From: Vulcanimicrobiota bacterium
Lineage (GTDB): Bacteria > Vulcanimicrobiota > Vulcanimicrobiia > Eremiobacterales > Eremiobacteraceae
Length of the DNA stretch: 64,000 nucleotides
Direction: 5' to 3'
Assembly: GCA_013290125.1 (NCBI GenBank)
Contig: JABCYQ010000011.1
Coordinates: 26,699-90,698, forward strand
Part shown: positions 16,720 to 24,638 of the stretch, piece after piece
Layout of the letters: each line of letters starts with the position of its first letter
Numbering within the stretch: position 1 is the stretch's first letter
Translations under genes and position numbers: made by a program
Notes under the pieces: generated by a model
What the model was told of the DNA's origin: nothing
The model's input: the letters and a program-made list of their open reading frames with translations, nothing else
The model's database searches: none

Positions 16720-17973
16720 TCAGCGCCTATCTCTGAAGAGCAGCGTGACCCCCACACCAGCCATGACCGCATTGGGCAGCCATGACCCGACGAAGACCGG
16801 AATCGCCCCGTTCTTGCCAAGCGCACCGCCGATCGCCATCGCCGCATAGTACAGAAGCACCGCCGCGACCGCGATCAGCGCGCCGACGCCGCGCCCGTAG
16901 CGGCCGAACATCGTCGACAGCGGCAGCGCGATGAGGATGCTTATCAAGCACGCGATCGGCATCGCGTATTTCTGCTCGAGGATCATCTCTTGGTTGCGCG
17001 TATCCTCACCGCTGGCTTTGAGGTTCTTGATCTCGGTACGCAGCTGGTTCGAGTTTTCCGCGAACGGCGAGAACGCGCCGTCGTAGAGCACGCTCGGATC
17101 GCCGAGCGGAAACTGCATCGACTTGAACTTGCTCTGCGACGCGACGAACCCGTCCGAACCATACTTCGTATAGATGCCGTCTTGCAGCACGATCTTGCCG
17201 TCGACCTGCTTGCCGGTCGCGGCCTGCATCGAATCCGGATTCGGGCTCGTGCCGATCGTTTCTATGACGACGTTGTGCATGACGCCGGTTCCCGAATCGA
17301 TCGAGCCGACGTAGATCATGTGCTGACCGTCCGGCGTGCGGATGAACTGATCCGGCTCGATGATCGGCTGGGTCGAGTGGTACATGATCTGCCGGAATGT
17401 GTCTTCGGCGCGGCGGTCTGCGTACGGCGCAAGCGATTCGTTGATGCCGAACGACGCGAGCGAGAGCGCGAGGCCGAGAACGTAGCACGGCAACGCGATA
17501 CGGTGCACGCTGATGCCGCTCGTGCGCATCGCCGTGACTTCGTTGTCGCCGGCCAGCCTGCCGAAGCCGAGCAGCACCGCGCACAGGCTCGCGAACGGAA
17601 ACGCGAGATAGAACAAAGCGGGCAACTGCAGCACGAGGTAGCGCATGACGAGCAGCGTCGGCGCACCCTTGTTGATGACGTAGTCGGCCGCGAGGAAAAG
17701 TTGATTGATGAGCAGCAGCAGCGTGATGACGGCAAGCGAGATGAAGAAAGGCCCGAGCATCTCCGCCACGAGATAGCGATCGAGGATCGAGATCCGGCTG
17801 AGGAAATCTAATCCGCGCCGCGGTTGCTCAGGCGAACGGTAGCCATGACCTGCCGAGAGCCAATCCAGACGCTCGCCCGGATCGGCGGCGTCCACTTCCA
17901 GCGGTTTGCGAAGGGCGCGCATCTCGGACCGAGATGGCGCGAGAGAGAGATAGCGTGAAGTCACGCGGGCCAC
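16720..17973 (-). CDS. LptF/LptG-type LPS export permease
   Basis: 417 residues. Permease half of the lipopolysaccharide exporter LptB2FG. Three hydrophobic helices lie at about 75-165 (MLGPFFISLAVITLLLLINQ; FYLAFPFASLCAVLLGFGRL; the GISVHRIALPCYVLGLALSL region). A periplasmic beta domain spans about 170-320 and three helices end the protein. The cytoplasmic coupling stretch GDNEVTAMRTSGIS is typical of YjgP/YjgQ proteins. Only one such gene is in the window, and no LptB ATPase gene is seen. The start is uncertain: GTG at 17973 leaves a 60-residue extension, and ATG at 17922 is an alternative. Located between the transglycosylase and lptD-like genes. Confidence 0.88.
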   Translation of the reverse strand: MARVTSRYLSLAPSRSEMRALRKPLEVDAADPGERLDWLSAGHGYRSPEQPRRGLDFLSRISILDRYLVAEMLGPFFISLAVITLLLLINQLFLAADYVINKGAPTLLVMRYLVLQLPALFYLAFPFASLCAVLLGFGRLAGDNEVTAMRTSGISVHRIALPCYVLGLALSLASFGINESLAPYADRRAEDTFRQIMYHSTQPIIEPDQFIRTPDGQHMIYVGSIDSGTGVMHNVVIETIGTSPNPDSMQAATGKQVDGKIVLQDGIYTKYGSDGFVASQSKFKSMQFPLGDPSVLYDGAFSPFAENSNQLRTEIKNLKASGEDTRNQEMILEQKYAMPIACLISILIALPLSTMFGRYGRGVGALIAVAAVLLYYAAMAIGGALGKNGAIPVFVGSWLPNAVMAGVGVTLLFRDRR

Positions 17974-17984
17974 TTCCTATGCAG

Positions 17985-18515
17985 TTACCGGAGCGCCCGC
18001 GACGATCCGATAGCCTCTCGATACAATTCGGTTACGTTTCGAACGTAGTTCTGCGTTTCGGCGTACGGTGGAACGCCGCCATATTTGTCCACTGCGCCCG
18101 GCCCTGCATTATACGCTGCAAGCGAGAGCGTCAGATCACCGTGGTAGCGCCCGAGGAGATCGTGCAGGTACGCGCAACCGCCCGCGACATTCTCCGACGG
18201 ATCGAACGCGTCGGCCACGCCGTACGTCTGCGCGGTGCCCGGCATGAGCTGCATGAGGCCCATCGCGCCGGCATCCGAAACCGCGGACGGATCACCGCCG
18301 GATTCCACCGCGATGACCGCCCGGACGAGCGCCGGTTCGAGCCGATAGGCTTTGGCATCGGAATTGATGAGTTGTGTAAGCGCAGGCCCGAGCATGGCGT
18401 GCGGCCCGCCGCCATCGGGGAACAGCCCATAACCGCTGCAGCCCGCGAGGCACGAGGCGCTAGCGAGAGTTATCGCAACGATCGCACGGCGCAGCGCGCG
18501 CCCGTTCAAATGCAT
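17985..18515 (-). CDS. Lytic murein transglycosylase lipoprotein (SLT domain)
   Basis: 176 residues. Cleaves the glycan strands of peptidoglycan, releasing 1,6-anhydro-muropeptides. The signal peptide ends in the lipobox LAGC (cysteine 26), so it should be lipid-anchored. The SLT domain follows at once. The catalytic glutamate is E71 in AVESGGDPSAVSDAGAMGLMQLMP (read in parts: VESGGDP, GAMGLMQLMPGTA), and AAYNAGPGAVDKYGG is the second signature. The GAGGA motif five bases before the ATG supports the start. It is the first gene of a probable three-gene minus-strand unit with the LptF/G-type and LptD-like genes. Confidence 0.93.
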   Translation of the reverse strand: MHLNGRALRRAIVAITLASASCLAGCSGYGLFPDGGGPHAMLGPALTQLINSDAKAYRLEPALVRAVIAVESGGDPSAVSDAGAMGLMQLMPGTAQTYGVADAFDPSENVAGGCAYLHDLLGRYHGDLTLSLAAYNAGPGAVDKYGGVPPYAETQNYVRNVTELYREAIGSSRALR

Positions 18516-18691
18516 CCGCCGTCCTCGAAGTAGGCGTGTTTCGTCACCCGCGCCTAGCAGTTTCTACCCTATGAATACGTATCGGCTAAAGAGGGGTTTC
18601 TCGCCATGGCCAGGGCGGCCTGCGGACGTGCGTCGGAGCCGGTACCGTTCTCACGTCCGGCTAATGGAATCGTGACGGGAACTACGTCATA
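18516..18691. other. Intergenic region with possible structured RNA
   Basis: 176 bases between the transglycosylase and a zinc-ribbon gene, both on the minus strand. I see no open frame of note. GGACGTG and CACGTCC form a seven-base inverted repeat around 18634-18660, nested with GCCGG/CCGGC. It may be a leader of the transglycosylase transcript. I could not match it to a known riboswitch. Confidence 0.3.
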
Positions 18692-18997
18692 TCAAGCGCG
18701 AGTGCGGCGGGGCGAGACCTTCTTGTAGCAGTCCGCGCAATAGACGGGCTTGTCCGGCCTTGGCGAAAACGGCACTTGCGCAGCCGCTCCGCACTGCGAG
18801 CAGACGGCGTCATAGAGCGTGCGTTCTGCCCCTTGTGCTCCGTCGTTGCGGCCGCGCTTGCGTGCCTGGCGGCACGCCGGGCAGCGTGTGGGCTCGTGCT
18901 CGAAGCCCTTTTGCGCGTAGAACTCCTGCTCGCCCACGGTGAAGACGAAATCGGTGGAGCAGTCGCGACAGTTTATCGTCCGATCCTGCAGTGCCAA
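18692..18997 (-). CDS. Zinc-ribbon protein with two Cys4-type clusters
   Basis: 101 residues. Cysteine pairs CRDC and CPAC make a first zinc ribbon (about 10-41, with FVFTVGEQEFYAQKGFEHEPTRCPAC read in parts: DFVFTVGEQEFY, PTRCPAC). Pairs CSQC and CADC make a second one (about 66-90, ending CADCYKK). The first matches the short 'probable zinc-ribbon' family often found next to regulatory or nucleic-acid proteins. The role is unknown. The start is TTG with TGAGGA eight bases upstream. The basic C-terminus (KKVSPRRTRA) could bind nucleic acid, but that is inference. Confidence 0.85.
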   Translation of the reverse strand: MALQDRTINCRDCSTDFVFTVGEQEFYAQKGFEHEPTRCPACRQARKRGRNDGAQGAERTLYDAVCSQCGAAAQVPFSPRPDKPVYCADCYKKVSPRRTRA

Positions 18998-19176
18998 TGC
19001 TCGAGATCCTCAGGGTTTTCACCAATCGAAAATAGAAAACAGCGCCTGCGCCATGGTGAACGTGGCGGCATCCGCAAAATGACTCTAACACTTCCACCAT
19101 GAAAAAGCAAACGACTCGGCGCTCCTCTGCACTCTTGTCTCTCGTCTGCACCCTAGTCTAAGGAAGGTTTCGTCTC

Positions 19177-20823
19177 ATGTCGACCAATCGCACCTCGCTC
19201 GCCGCGCTGGCATTCGCGTGTGTCGCCGCGACTGCGCTCTCCGGCCCCGCGAAGGCCTCGGCGCCGGCGCCCGGCGTTTCGGCCCCCGCGTTTTCGTTGC
19301 CGCTCGTCGGCGGCGGAAGCGTCGAACTCGCCGGGCTGCGCGGACATGTCGTCGTCGTGAATTTCTTCGCGACGTGGTGCCCTCCGTGCCGCGCGGAGAC
19401 GCCGGATCTCAACGCAGCCGAGAAGCGGTATGGGTCGCAGGGCGTGATCTTCGTCGGCGTCGACGATCGCGAGAGCGCGCAACTCGTCTCGGTATGGGCG
19501 AAGAGCAATGGCGTGCACTATCGCCTGGCGCTCGACGGCGACGGGAAGATCGAAGAGAACTACGACGTGCGCGCGATTCCCACGACCTACGTGCTCGACC
19601 GCAACGGCGTCATCCGCTACAGACAAGTGGATCAACTCGACTCACCCACGATGACGCTCGCGCTGAATGCGATCGTCGCCGGCAACGCTGTGCCCGATTC
19701 GAAGACCGCGACCGCATTCTACACGACCGCCGCGTCGGCGACCGCTATGGTCAGCGCATCGGTGCAGGGCGCAAAATTTGATGACGCCATAGCAGCCGGC
19801 AAGACCGCCAACGACAAGCTGGATAAGCTTTCAAACGCCGACGATTCCGCGACCATCGACTACTTCAAGAGCACGCAACTGCGCGATGCGCTGAATCTTG
19901 CGCTTGCCGACGCCTATGCGGGCCGCGCTGCCGCGACAAATCCGCCCGATCCGAATCTAAAGAAAGACTCGGCGCAGGCAGCGGACCTTCGCGGCCTGGC
20001 GTATACCGATCAAGAGCGGTTCGCGGACGCGCTCCAGCAATTCGATCTCGAGATCTCATTGGCGCCGGATGTCGCCGACGGCTATGCAAACGCCTATCTG
20101 CCGGCCTATGAATTGAAGCAGTTCTCGCGAGCGATCGGCTACGCGCAGTCCGCGGCGAATATCGCGCCGGATGATCCGGAAAGCTGGCTCACGCTTGCCT
20201 CGGCAAACATGGGTGCGAAGAATTATCCGGCCGCGCTTTCCGCGGAGAGTAAAGCGCTGACGCTCGCAGCCACCGCGTACGCCGCGAATCCGACGAAGAA
20301 AAGCCTGGCGTACGAACTCGGCCGCGTGTGGTTGAAGACCGGTCGCTCGTATCTCGCCGCAGGGAACGTGAGCGCCGCGCGGGCCGTGTTGCAAGATGCG
20401 ACGACCACGGCACCCGGCACGATCGTCGCACAGCAGGCCGAAGAACAGTACGTCGCGCTGAATCCGGTGCCGTGGCGCATGGCGGTGAGCGGCAGCTCGA
20501 GCACGACGTCCACAGCCACCGTGCCCGCCAAGCTCTACGTCACGATCCGCAATCCGTCGGCCGAGTCGCGCACGGTGCATCTGGCGGCGCTTGGCCTGCC
20601 GGCGCACTGGCTGCTCTCATTCTGCTACGAGAAGGTCTGCGACCCGTTCAAGAGCGCGGTCACGTTGGCGCCGGGCGCCTCGCGGCGGATCGAGCTGCAG
20701 ATGGTGCCGCTGGCCGGAGCCGGCGGAGCGTGGACGATGAGCGTCACGACCCAAGGCTCCACCGCAAGCGTCCACGTGAGCGCCAAGACCACTCGCGCGG
20801 CGGTGACCGTCACCGCCTCGTGA
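19177..20823 (+). CDS. Exported TlpA-like thioredoxin fused to a TPR domain
   Basis: 548 residues. A signal peptide (about 1-28) is followed by a TlpA/ResA-type thioredoxin domain (about 32-165) with the active site WCPPC (67-71). The cis-proline motif RAIPTTYVLD follows. Such domains reduce or exchange disulfides outside the cytoplasm. Residues about 190-430 are helical and TPR-like (for example FADALQQFDLEISLAPDVADGY and YPAALSAESKALTLA). The last 110 residues are beta-rich, Ig-like. The AAGGAAGG ribosome-binding site is nine bases before the ATG. A family-A palindrome with a T-rich tail follows the stop. The redox partner is unknown. Confidence 0.88.
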   Translation: MSTNRTSLAALAFACVAATALSGPAKASAPAPGVSAPAFSLPLVGGGSVELAGLRGHVVVVNFFATWCPPCRAETPDLNAAEKRYGSQGVIFVGVDDRESAQLVSVWAKSNGVHYRLALDGDGKIEENYDVRAIPTTYVLDRNGVIRYRQVDQLDSPTMTLALNAIVAGNAVPDSKTATAFYTTAASATAMVSASVQGAKFDDAIAAGKTANDKLDKLSNADDSATIDYFKSTQLRDALNLALADAYAGRAAATNPPDPNLKKDSAQAADLRGLAYTDQERFADALQQFDLEISLAPDVADGYANAYLPAYELKQFSRAIGYAQSAANIAPDDPESWLTLASANMGAKNYPAALSAESKALTLAATAYAANPTKKSLAYELGRVWLKTGRSYLAAGNVSAARAVLQDATTTAPGTIVAQQAEEQYVALNPVPWRMAVSGSSSTTSTATVPAKLYVTIRNPSAESRTVHLAALGLPAHWLLSFCYEKVCDPFKSAVTLAPGASRRIELQMVPLAGAGGAWTMSVTTQGSTASVHVSAKTTRAAVTVTAS

Positions 20824-20941
20824 TGAAGGGGCCGACTTCACGTCGGCCCAACGTGGCGAACCCGCCCTGAAGGGGCCGACTTTATGTCGGCCCTCCTTTT
20901 TCGGTCGCGCACCCTGGGCCGACTAGCGTCGGCCCCCTTCA
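20824..20941. repeat. Three family-A palindromes, one a likely terminator
   Basis: Copies lie at 20829-20849 (loop TTCAC), 20873-20893 (loop TTTAT, followed by TCCTTTTTC) and 20916-20935 in inverse orientation (loop TAGC, followed by CCCTTCAG). The first starts directly at the stop of the thioredoxin-TPR gene. The second, with its T-rich tail, fits a Rho-independent terminator that separates that gene from the dcw cluster. Confidence 0.85.
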
Positions 20942-20997
20942 GCTAAACCAGCCTTCATTAGAAGCGCATCGAACAGGCGTGCTGTCCCTCTTTTCGC

Positions 20998-21027
20998 TTG
21001 CCATCTAGCCGATATATGGAGTATAGT
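20998..21027 (+). promoter_or_regulatory. Promoter of the dcw cluster
   Basis: TTGCCA (20998-21003), eighteen bases, then TATAGT (21022-21027). This is a near-consensus sigma70-type promoter about 40 bases before the mraZ start, and the only good candidate in this gap. Confidence 0.7.
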
Positions 21028-21061
21028 GGTAAAAAATGGCTCGATGTGGGGCTTGGTGGCG
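21017..21061 (+). promoter_or_regulatory. MraZ operator: five TGG repeats at 10-bp spacing
   Basis: Five boxes TGGAG, TGGTA, TGGCT, TGGGG and TGGCG begin at 21017, 21027, 21037, 21047 and 21057, each separated by five bases. This is the spacing reported for MraZ boxes (TGGGN-N5 repeats) upstream of mraZ in E. coli. The array overlaps the -10 element and runs almost to the mraZ start codon, which fits autorepression of the cluster. Confidence 0.75.
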
Positions 21062-21066
21062 CATCC

Positions 21067-21507
21067 ATGAGCGGACTCCCGAAATTCACGGGGCGGTTCG
21101 AGCATACCCTCGACGACAAGGGTCGCTTGACCATTCCGGCGCGTTTCCGGGCCCGGCTCGGCGATCATTTCGTGTTGACGATCGCGCCGCCAGAACCATG
21201 TCTTGCCATGTATCCGGAGTCTGCTTGGTCTGAGTTCTGCGCGAAGCTCGAGGCCGCTGCGCGCAAAGACGACCAGTATCGGAGTTTCGTGCGGCATCTC
21301 TTCGCTCATACCGAGGAAGTGTCGCTCGACTCGCAAGGCCGCCTGATCGTGCCCGCCGCGTTGCGCGAGTACGGCAAGGTGGAACGCGATGTGATTCTGG
21401 TCGGCGCCTTGACGCGGATCGAGCTTTGGCCGGCTGAGGGCTGGAAGGCGGCGAGCAAACCGCCGGACGGCATGGCCAAGTTGATGACGGAGCTTGGCCT
21501 CTACTGA
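21067..21507 (+). CDS. mraZ: Transcriptional regulator MraZ
   Basis: 146 residues. DNA-binding protein of the AbrB/SpoVT fold that represses its own dcw operon. Two tandem MraZ repeats are visible. The first starts FTGRFEHTLDDKGRLTIPARFR and the second carries VSLDSQGRLIVPAALREYG; both hold the conserved D-x-x-GR-[LI] turn. I start it at the ATG at 21067, because the longer open frame upstream runs through the promoter and operator. The operator array ends five bases before this start. The 3' end overlaps rsmH by 14 bases, as is common for this pair. Confidence 0.95.
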   Translation: MSGLPKFTGRFEHTLDDKGRLTIPARFRARLGDHFVLTIAPPEPCLAMYPESAWSEFCAKLEAAARKDDQYRSFVRHLFAHTEEVSLDSQGRLIVPAALREYGKVERDVILVGALTRIELWPAEGWKAASKPPDGMAKLMTELGLY

Positions 21508-22429
21508 TCACGCATCCGTCATGCTCGAAGAGAGCATGGCGATGCTGCTGCCGGCCGGAGAAAGCCGGCGACCAGTGTTCGTCGACGCCACGTTCGGCGG
21601 CGGCGGGCACACAGAAGCGCTTCTACAGCGATCGCGCACGTGTCGCGTGATTGCGCTCGATGCCGATCCGGCGGCGGTCGAGCGAGCGAGAGAACTCGAA
21701 AAGCTATATCCAGGGCGCCTGGATGCGGTGCATGCGAACTTCGGCCGGCTCGGCGACGTCCTCGACGAGCGGGCAGTACGGCAAGCGGACGGTATAGTGT
21801 ACGATCTCGGTCTCTCCTCGATGCAGTTGGCTGATGAAGGCCGCGGATTTTCCTTTTCCGGCACCGAGCCGCTCGATATGCGTCTCGACAGCGCATCGGA
21901 CGGCGCGACCGCTGCGCAGATCCTCAACACGACGCCCGAGCCGGAACTCGCCGATCTCATCTTTCAATACGGCGACGAACGCCACGCGCGGCGCATCGCG
22001 CGCCAAGTCGTGCGCCGGCGCGAGCGTTCACCGCTACGCACGACCTCCGATCTCGTCGCCGCCATCCTCTCCGCGCAACCGCGAGACGCCGCCCACGCGC
22101 GGCGCCGCATGCATCCGGCGACGCGAACCTTTCAGGCGTTGCGCATCGCCGTCAACGACGAGCTTGGAAATCTTGAGCGCAGTCTCGACGCGGCCGGAAA
22201 ACGCGTACGCGCGGGCGGCCGCATCGCCGTCATCAGTTTTCATTCGGGCGAAGATCGCATCGTGAAGTCGACGTTCCGCGCGTGGCACAAAGCCGGCCGC
22301 TGCGAGCTGTTGACGCGTAAACCCCTTAGCCCCGGCACAGCGGAGCTCGCCGAGAATCCGCGATCGCGCAGCGCAAAGTTGCGCGGTGTGAGCATGATCG
22401 GCGATGCGCAGGAGGCGCAATCGACATGA
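21494..22429 (+). CDS. rsmH: 16S rRNA (cytosine-1402-N4) methyltransferase
   Basis: 311 residues. Methylates N4 of C1402 in the decoding centre of 16S rRNA using S-adenosylmethionine. The N-terminus STDHASVMLEES is the usual H-x-SV-x-L-E-E opening. The SAM-binding loop is VDATFGGGGHTEALL, and DGIVYDLGLSSMQL and VISFHSGEDRIVKSTFR are family signatures. The start is TTG at 21494; the ATG at 21521 would remove the conserved histidine segment. It overlaps mraZ by 14 bases and ftsL by four (ATGA). Confidence 0.95.
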   Translation: MASTDHASVMLEESMAMLLPAGESRRPVFVDATFGGGGHTEALLQRSRTCRVIALDADPAAVERARELEKLYPGRLDAVHANFGRLGDVLDERAVRQADGIVYDLGLSSMQLADEGRGFSFSGTEPLDMRLDSASDGATAAQILNTTPEPELADLIFQYGDERHARRIARQVVRRRERSPLRTTSDLVAAILSAQPRDAAHARRRMHPATRTFQALRIAVNDELGNLERSLDAAGKRVRAGGRIAVISFHSGEDRIVKSTFRAWHKAGRCELLTRKPLSPGTAELAENPRSRSAKLRGVSMIGDAQEAQST

Positions 22430-22845
22430 GCATGACGGCTCGGGCATACGCGCAGCCGGCGGAAAAGTCTGCAGCACCTGCACCGCGCCGGAGAGCGCGC
22501 CGCAGCGCTAACCGCGCCGTGCCGTCGACACTGCGCATGGGCGTGCTCGTCGGAGTGCCGCTCGCGCTGATCATCGCATACGTCGGATTGACGGCGCAGC
22601 TCGCCGCGCAGACGTACAGATTGTCGACCGACCGCGCGCAAGAAGCCAAACTCATGCTCACCAACAACGAGTTGCGCGCGCAGGTCGGTCAGCTCGAGAG
22701 CCTCGGCCGGCTCGAAGCGGCAGCGGCCAAACTGCACATGACTGTGCCCAGGTCCGTCTCCGTACTCATGATGCCGGGTGCGCCGAAACCGGAGCCGCAG
22801 AATACGGCGCTCGCCTTCGTGGCGCGCCTCTTGCACGTCAGGTGA
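22426..22845 (+). CDS. ftsL: Cell division protein FtsL-like
   Basis: 139 residues, bitopic membrane protein. A basic cytoplasmic N-terminus (PRRRARRSANRA) precedes one transmembrane helix (about 38-62). A coiled-coil stretch follows (TDRAQEAKLMLTNNELRAQVGQLESLGRLEAAAAKL, read as heptads), ending in KLHMTVPRSV, like the conserved end of FtsL. FtsL joins FtsB and FtsQ and activates FtsWI in the divisome. Sequence conservation is weak in this family, so the call leans on topology and on its position between rsmH and ftsI. It overlaps both neighbours by four bases. Confidence 0.85.
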   Translation: MSMTARAYAQPAEKSAAPAPRRRARRSANRAVPSTLRMGVLVGVPLALIIAYVGLTAQLAAQTYRLSTDRAQEAKLMLTNNELRAQVGQLESLGRLEAAAAKLHMTVPRSVSVLMMPGAPKPEPQNTALAFVARLLHVR

Positions 22846-24638
22846 AGGAAAAAGAGCGCCGCCGACTGCGCGTGCGCGCGAGCGTTCTCTTCTGGCTCAT
22901 CCTCATCGTAGCCGGGCTGCTCGGCGCGCGCCTTTATAAGGTTCAGATCAGCGAGAGCGCCGCGCTCGCCGCCGATGCAGGCGACGAGCAACGTTCAACA
23001 TTTCCCATCAGCGGTCGCCGCGGCGACGTCGTCGATCGTTTCGGCGTTGCATTTGCGACGAGTCTTCCGGCAAGCGCCATCTACGCGCAGCCGGGTCAGG
23101 TCAGAAACCCCATTCACGCCGCGAGGATGCTTGCGCCGCTGCTCGGCTATTCCGTAGCCGACATCGAGTCGGTGCTGCACGAGAACGCGTCTTACGTCTA
23201 CATCGCGCGCAACGTGACGCAGCCGATCGCCGATCGCGTGGACCGGTTAGGGCTGCCCGGGATAGGGCGTTCGGACGAAGCGCTTGGATTGCGCGTCGAA
23301 CCGCAAGGCCGCGTGGGCAGCACGCTCGTCGGCTTCACCGGCGTGGACAGCCAAGGACTGGCGGGCGTCGAGGTCGCGTTCAACGACGTGCTCGAAGGCA
23401 AGACGGGCCAAGTTGTCGAGGCGACCGACAATTCCGGCCGGCCGATCCCGTTTGGCGCGCGCGTCGTCCAACCGGCGGTCGTCGGAGACACGGTCGTTCT
23501 CACCATCGACCGCATGCTCGAATACGAAGCCGAAGAGATCTTGCGTGCGACCGCCGAGCGCTATCATGCAGCCGACGGTTCGGTCATCATTATGCGCGCC
23601 CAGACGGGCGAAATTCTCGCACTCGCCAACTACCCGAATTTCGATCCGAACAAGTTTGCGAACTCGCCGCCGTCGACATGGCGCGATCGCGCGATCACCG
23701 ATCCGTTCGAACCCGGTTCAACTTTCAAGGCGATCACCGCAGCAGCCGCGCTCGACAGCGGCAAGATGACGGTGGATGACACGTTCCCGGCGCGCGATCA
23801 GATCGAAGTCGGCAACCGCATCATCCACAACGCCGATGACGGCATGACCGCATCGGGTCACCGCTACGAGACGATCGACGACATCGTGACGTTCTCGCAC
23901 AATGTCGGCGCGGCGCAAATCGCGATGCGCGTCGGGTCGCAGACGATGTACTCGTACATCCAAAAATTCGGCTTGGACGATCCGACGGGAGTCGATCTGC
24001 CGGGCGAGAGCGGCGGCATCCTCGGTTCGCCGGACGACTGGTACGGATCCCGGCTTGCCACGATAGGCTTCGGCCAAGGCGTCTCTGTGACGGCGCTGCA
24101 GATGACGGCGGCGTATGCCGCGATCGCAAACGGCGGCGTGCTGATGAAGCCGCTTATCGTGCACGCGATCGTGGGACCCGATGGCAGAATTGTGAAGTCG
24201 TTTGCGCCGCAGGTGATCCGCCGCGTGATCAAGCCGGAGACTTCGGCCGCGCTGATGACGATCTTGCGCGACGTGGTTCGGCGCGGCACCGCCACAGCCG
24301 CGCAGATGTCCGGATTTGAACTCGCCGGCAAGACCGGCACTGCACAGATGGTGATCAACGGCTCGTACGTGCCGGGCGCGTACACGGCCTCGTTCGCCGG
24401 CATCATCCCGGCCGACAAGCCGGAGTATGTCATCTTCGTGAAACTTGACCGGCCGCAAGGCGCATACTATGGAAGCGTCGTCGCGCTTCCGGCGTTTCGC
24501 GAATTGGCCGGCCGCGTTTTCTGGCGCGAGAGCGTCGTGCCGCGCGGCGACCTCGGCACCATCACAGATCCCATGCGCGCGGGCGGTCAGGCGGTCGGCG
24601 CACCCGGCCTGCTAGGGAACGACGGAAGGCAGCAGTAA
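22842..24638 (+). CDS. ftsI: Peptidoglycan D,D-transpeptidase (class B PBP, FtsI/PBP3)
   Basis: 598 residues. Cross-links septal peptidoglycan together with FtsW. One N-terminal transmembrane helix (about 10-30) is followed by the PBP dimerisation domain (GRRGDVVDRFG onward). The transpeptidase domain has the active-site serine in PGSTFKAIT (S293-K296), the second motif SHN (352-354) and the third motif KTGTAQM (K497). No PASTA domain is present. The start is GTG, overlapping the ftsL stop (GTGA). murE starts with no gap after the stop. Confidence 0.96.
   Translation: MKEKERRRLRVRASVLFWLILIVAGLLGARLYKVQISESAALAADAGDEQRSTFPISGRRGDVVDRFGVAFATSLPASAIYAQPGQVRNPIHAARMLAPLLGYSVADIESVLHENASYVYIARNVTQPIADRVDRLGLPGIGRSDEALGLRVEPQGRVGSTLVGFTGVDSQGLAGVEVAFNDVLEGKTGQVVEATDNSGRPIPFGARVVQPAVVGDTVVLTIDRMLEYEAEEILRATAERYHAADGSVIIMRAQTGEILALANYPNFDPNKFANSPPSTWRDRAITDPFEPGSTFKAITAAAALDSGKMTVDDTFPARDQIEVGNRIIHNADDGMTASGHRYETIDDIVTFSHNVGAAQIAMRVGSQTMYSYIQKFGLDDPTGVDLPGESGGILGSPDDWYGSRLATIGFGQGVSVTALQMTAAYAAIANGGVLMKPLIVHAIVGPDGRIVKSFAPQVIRRVIKPETSAALMTILRDVVRRGTATAAQMSGFELAGKTGTAQMVINGSYVPGAYTASFAGIIPADKPEYVIFVKLDRPQGAYYGSVVALPAFRELAGRVFWRESVVPRGDLGTITDPMRAGGQAVGAPGLLGNDGRQQ

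Noticed and set aside
18516..18691. c-di-AMP (ydaO) or c-di-GMP riboswitch before the transglycosylase
   Set aside because: I could not find the conserved core sequences of these riboswitches on either strand; only simple inverted repeats are visible.
20998..21066. Earlier TTG start for mraZ
   Set aside because: That codon is the -35 element and the added residues would be encoded by the promoter and operator array; known MraZ proteins start close to the first repeat.
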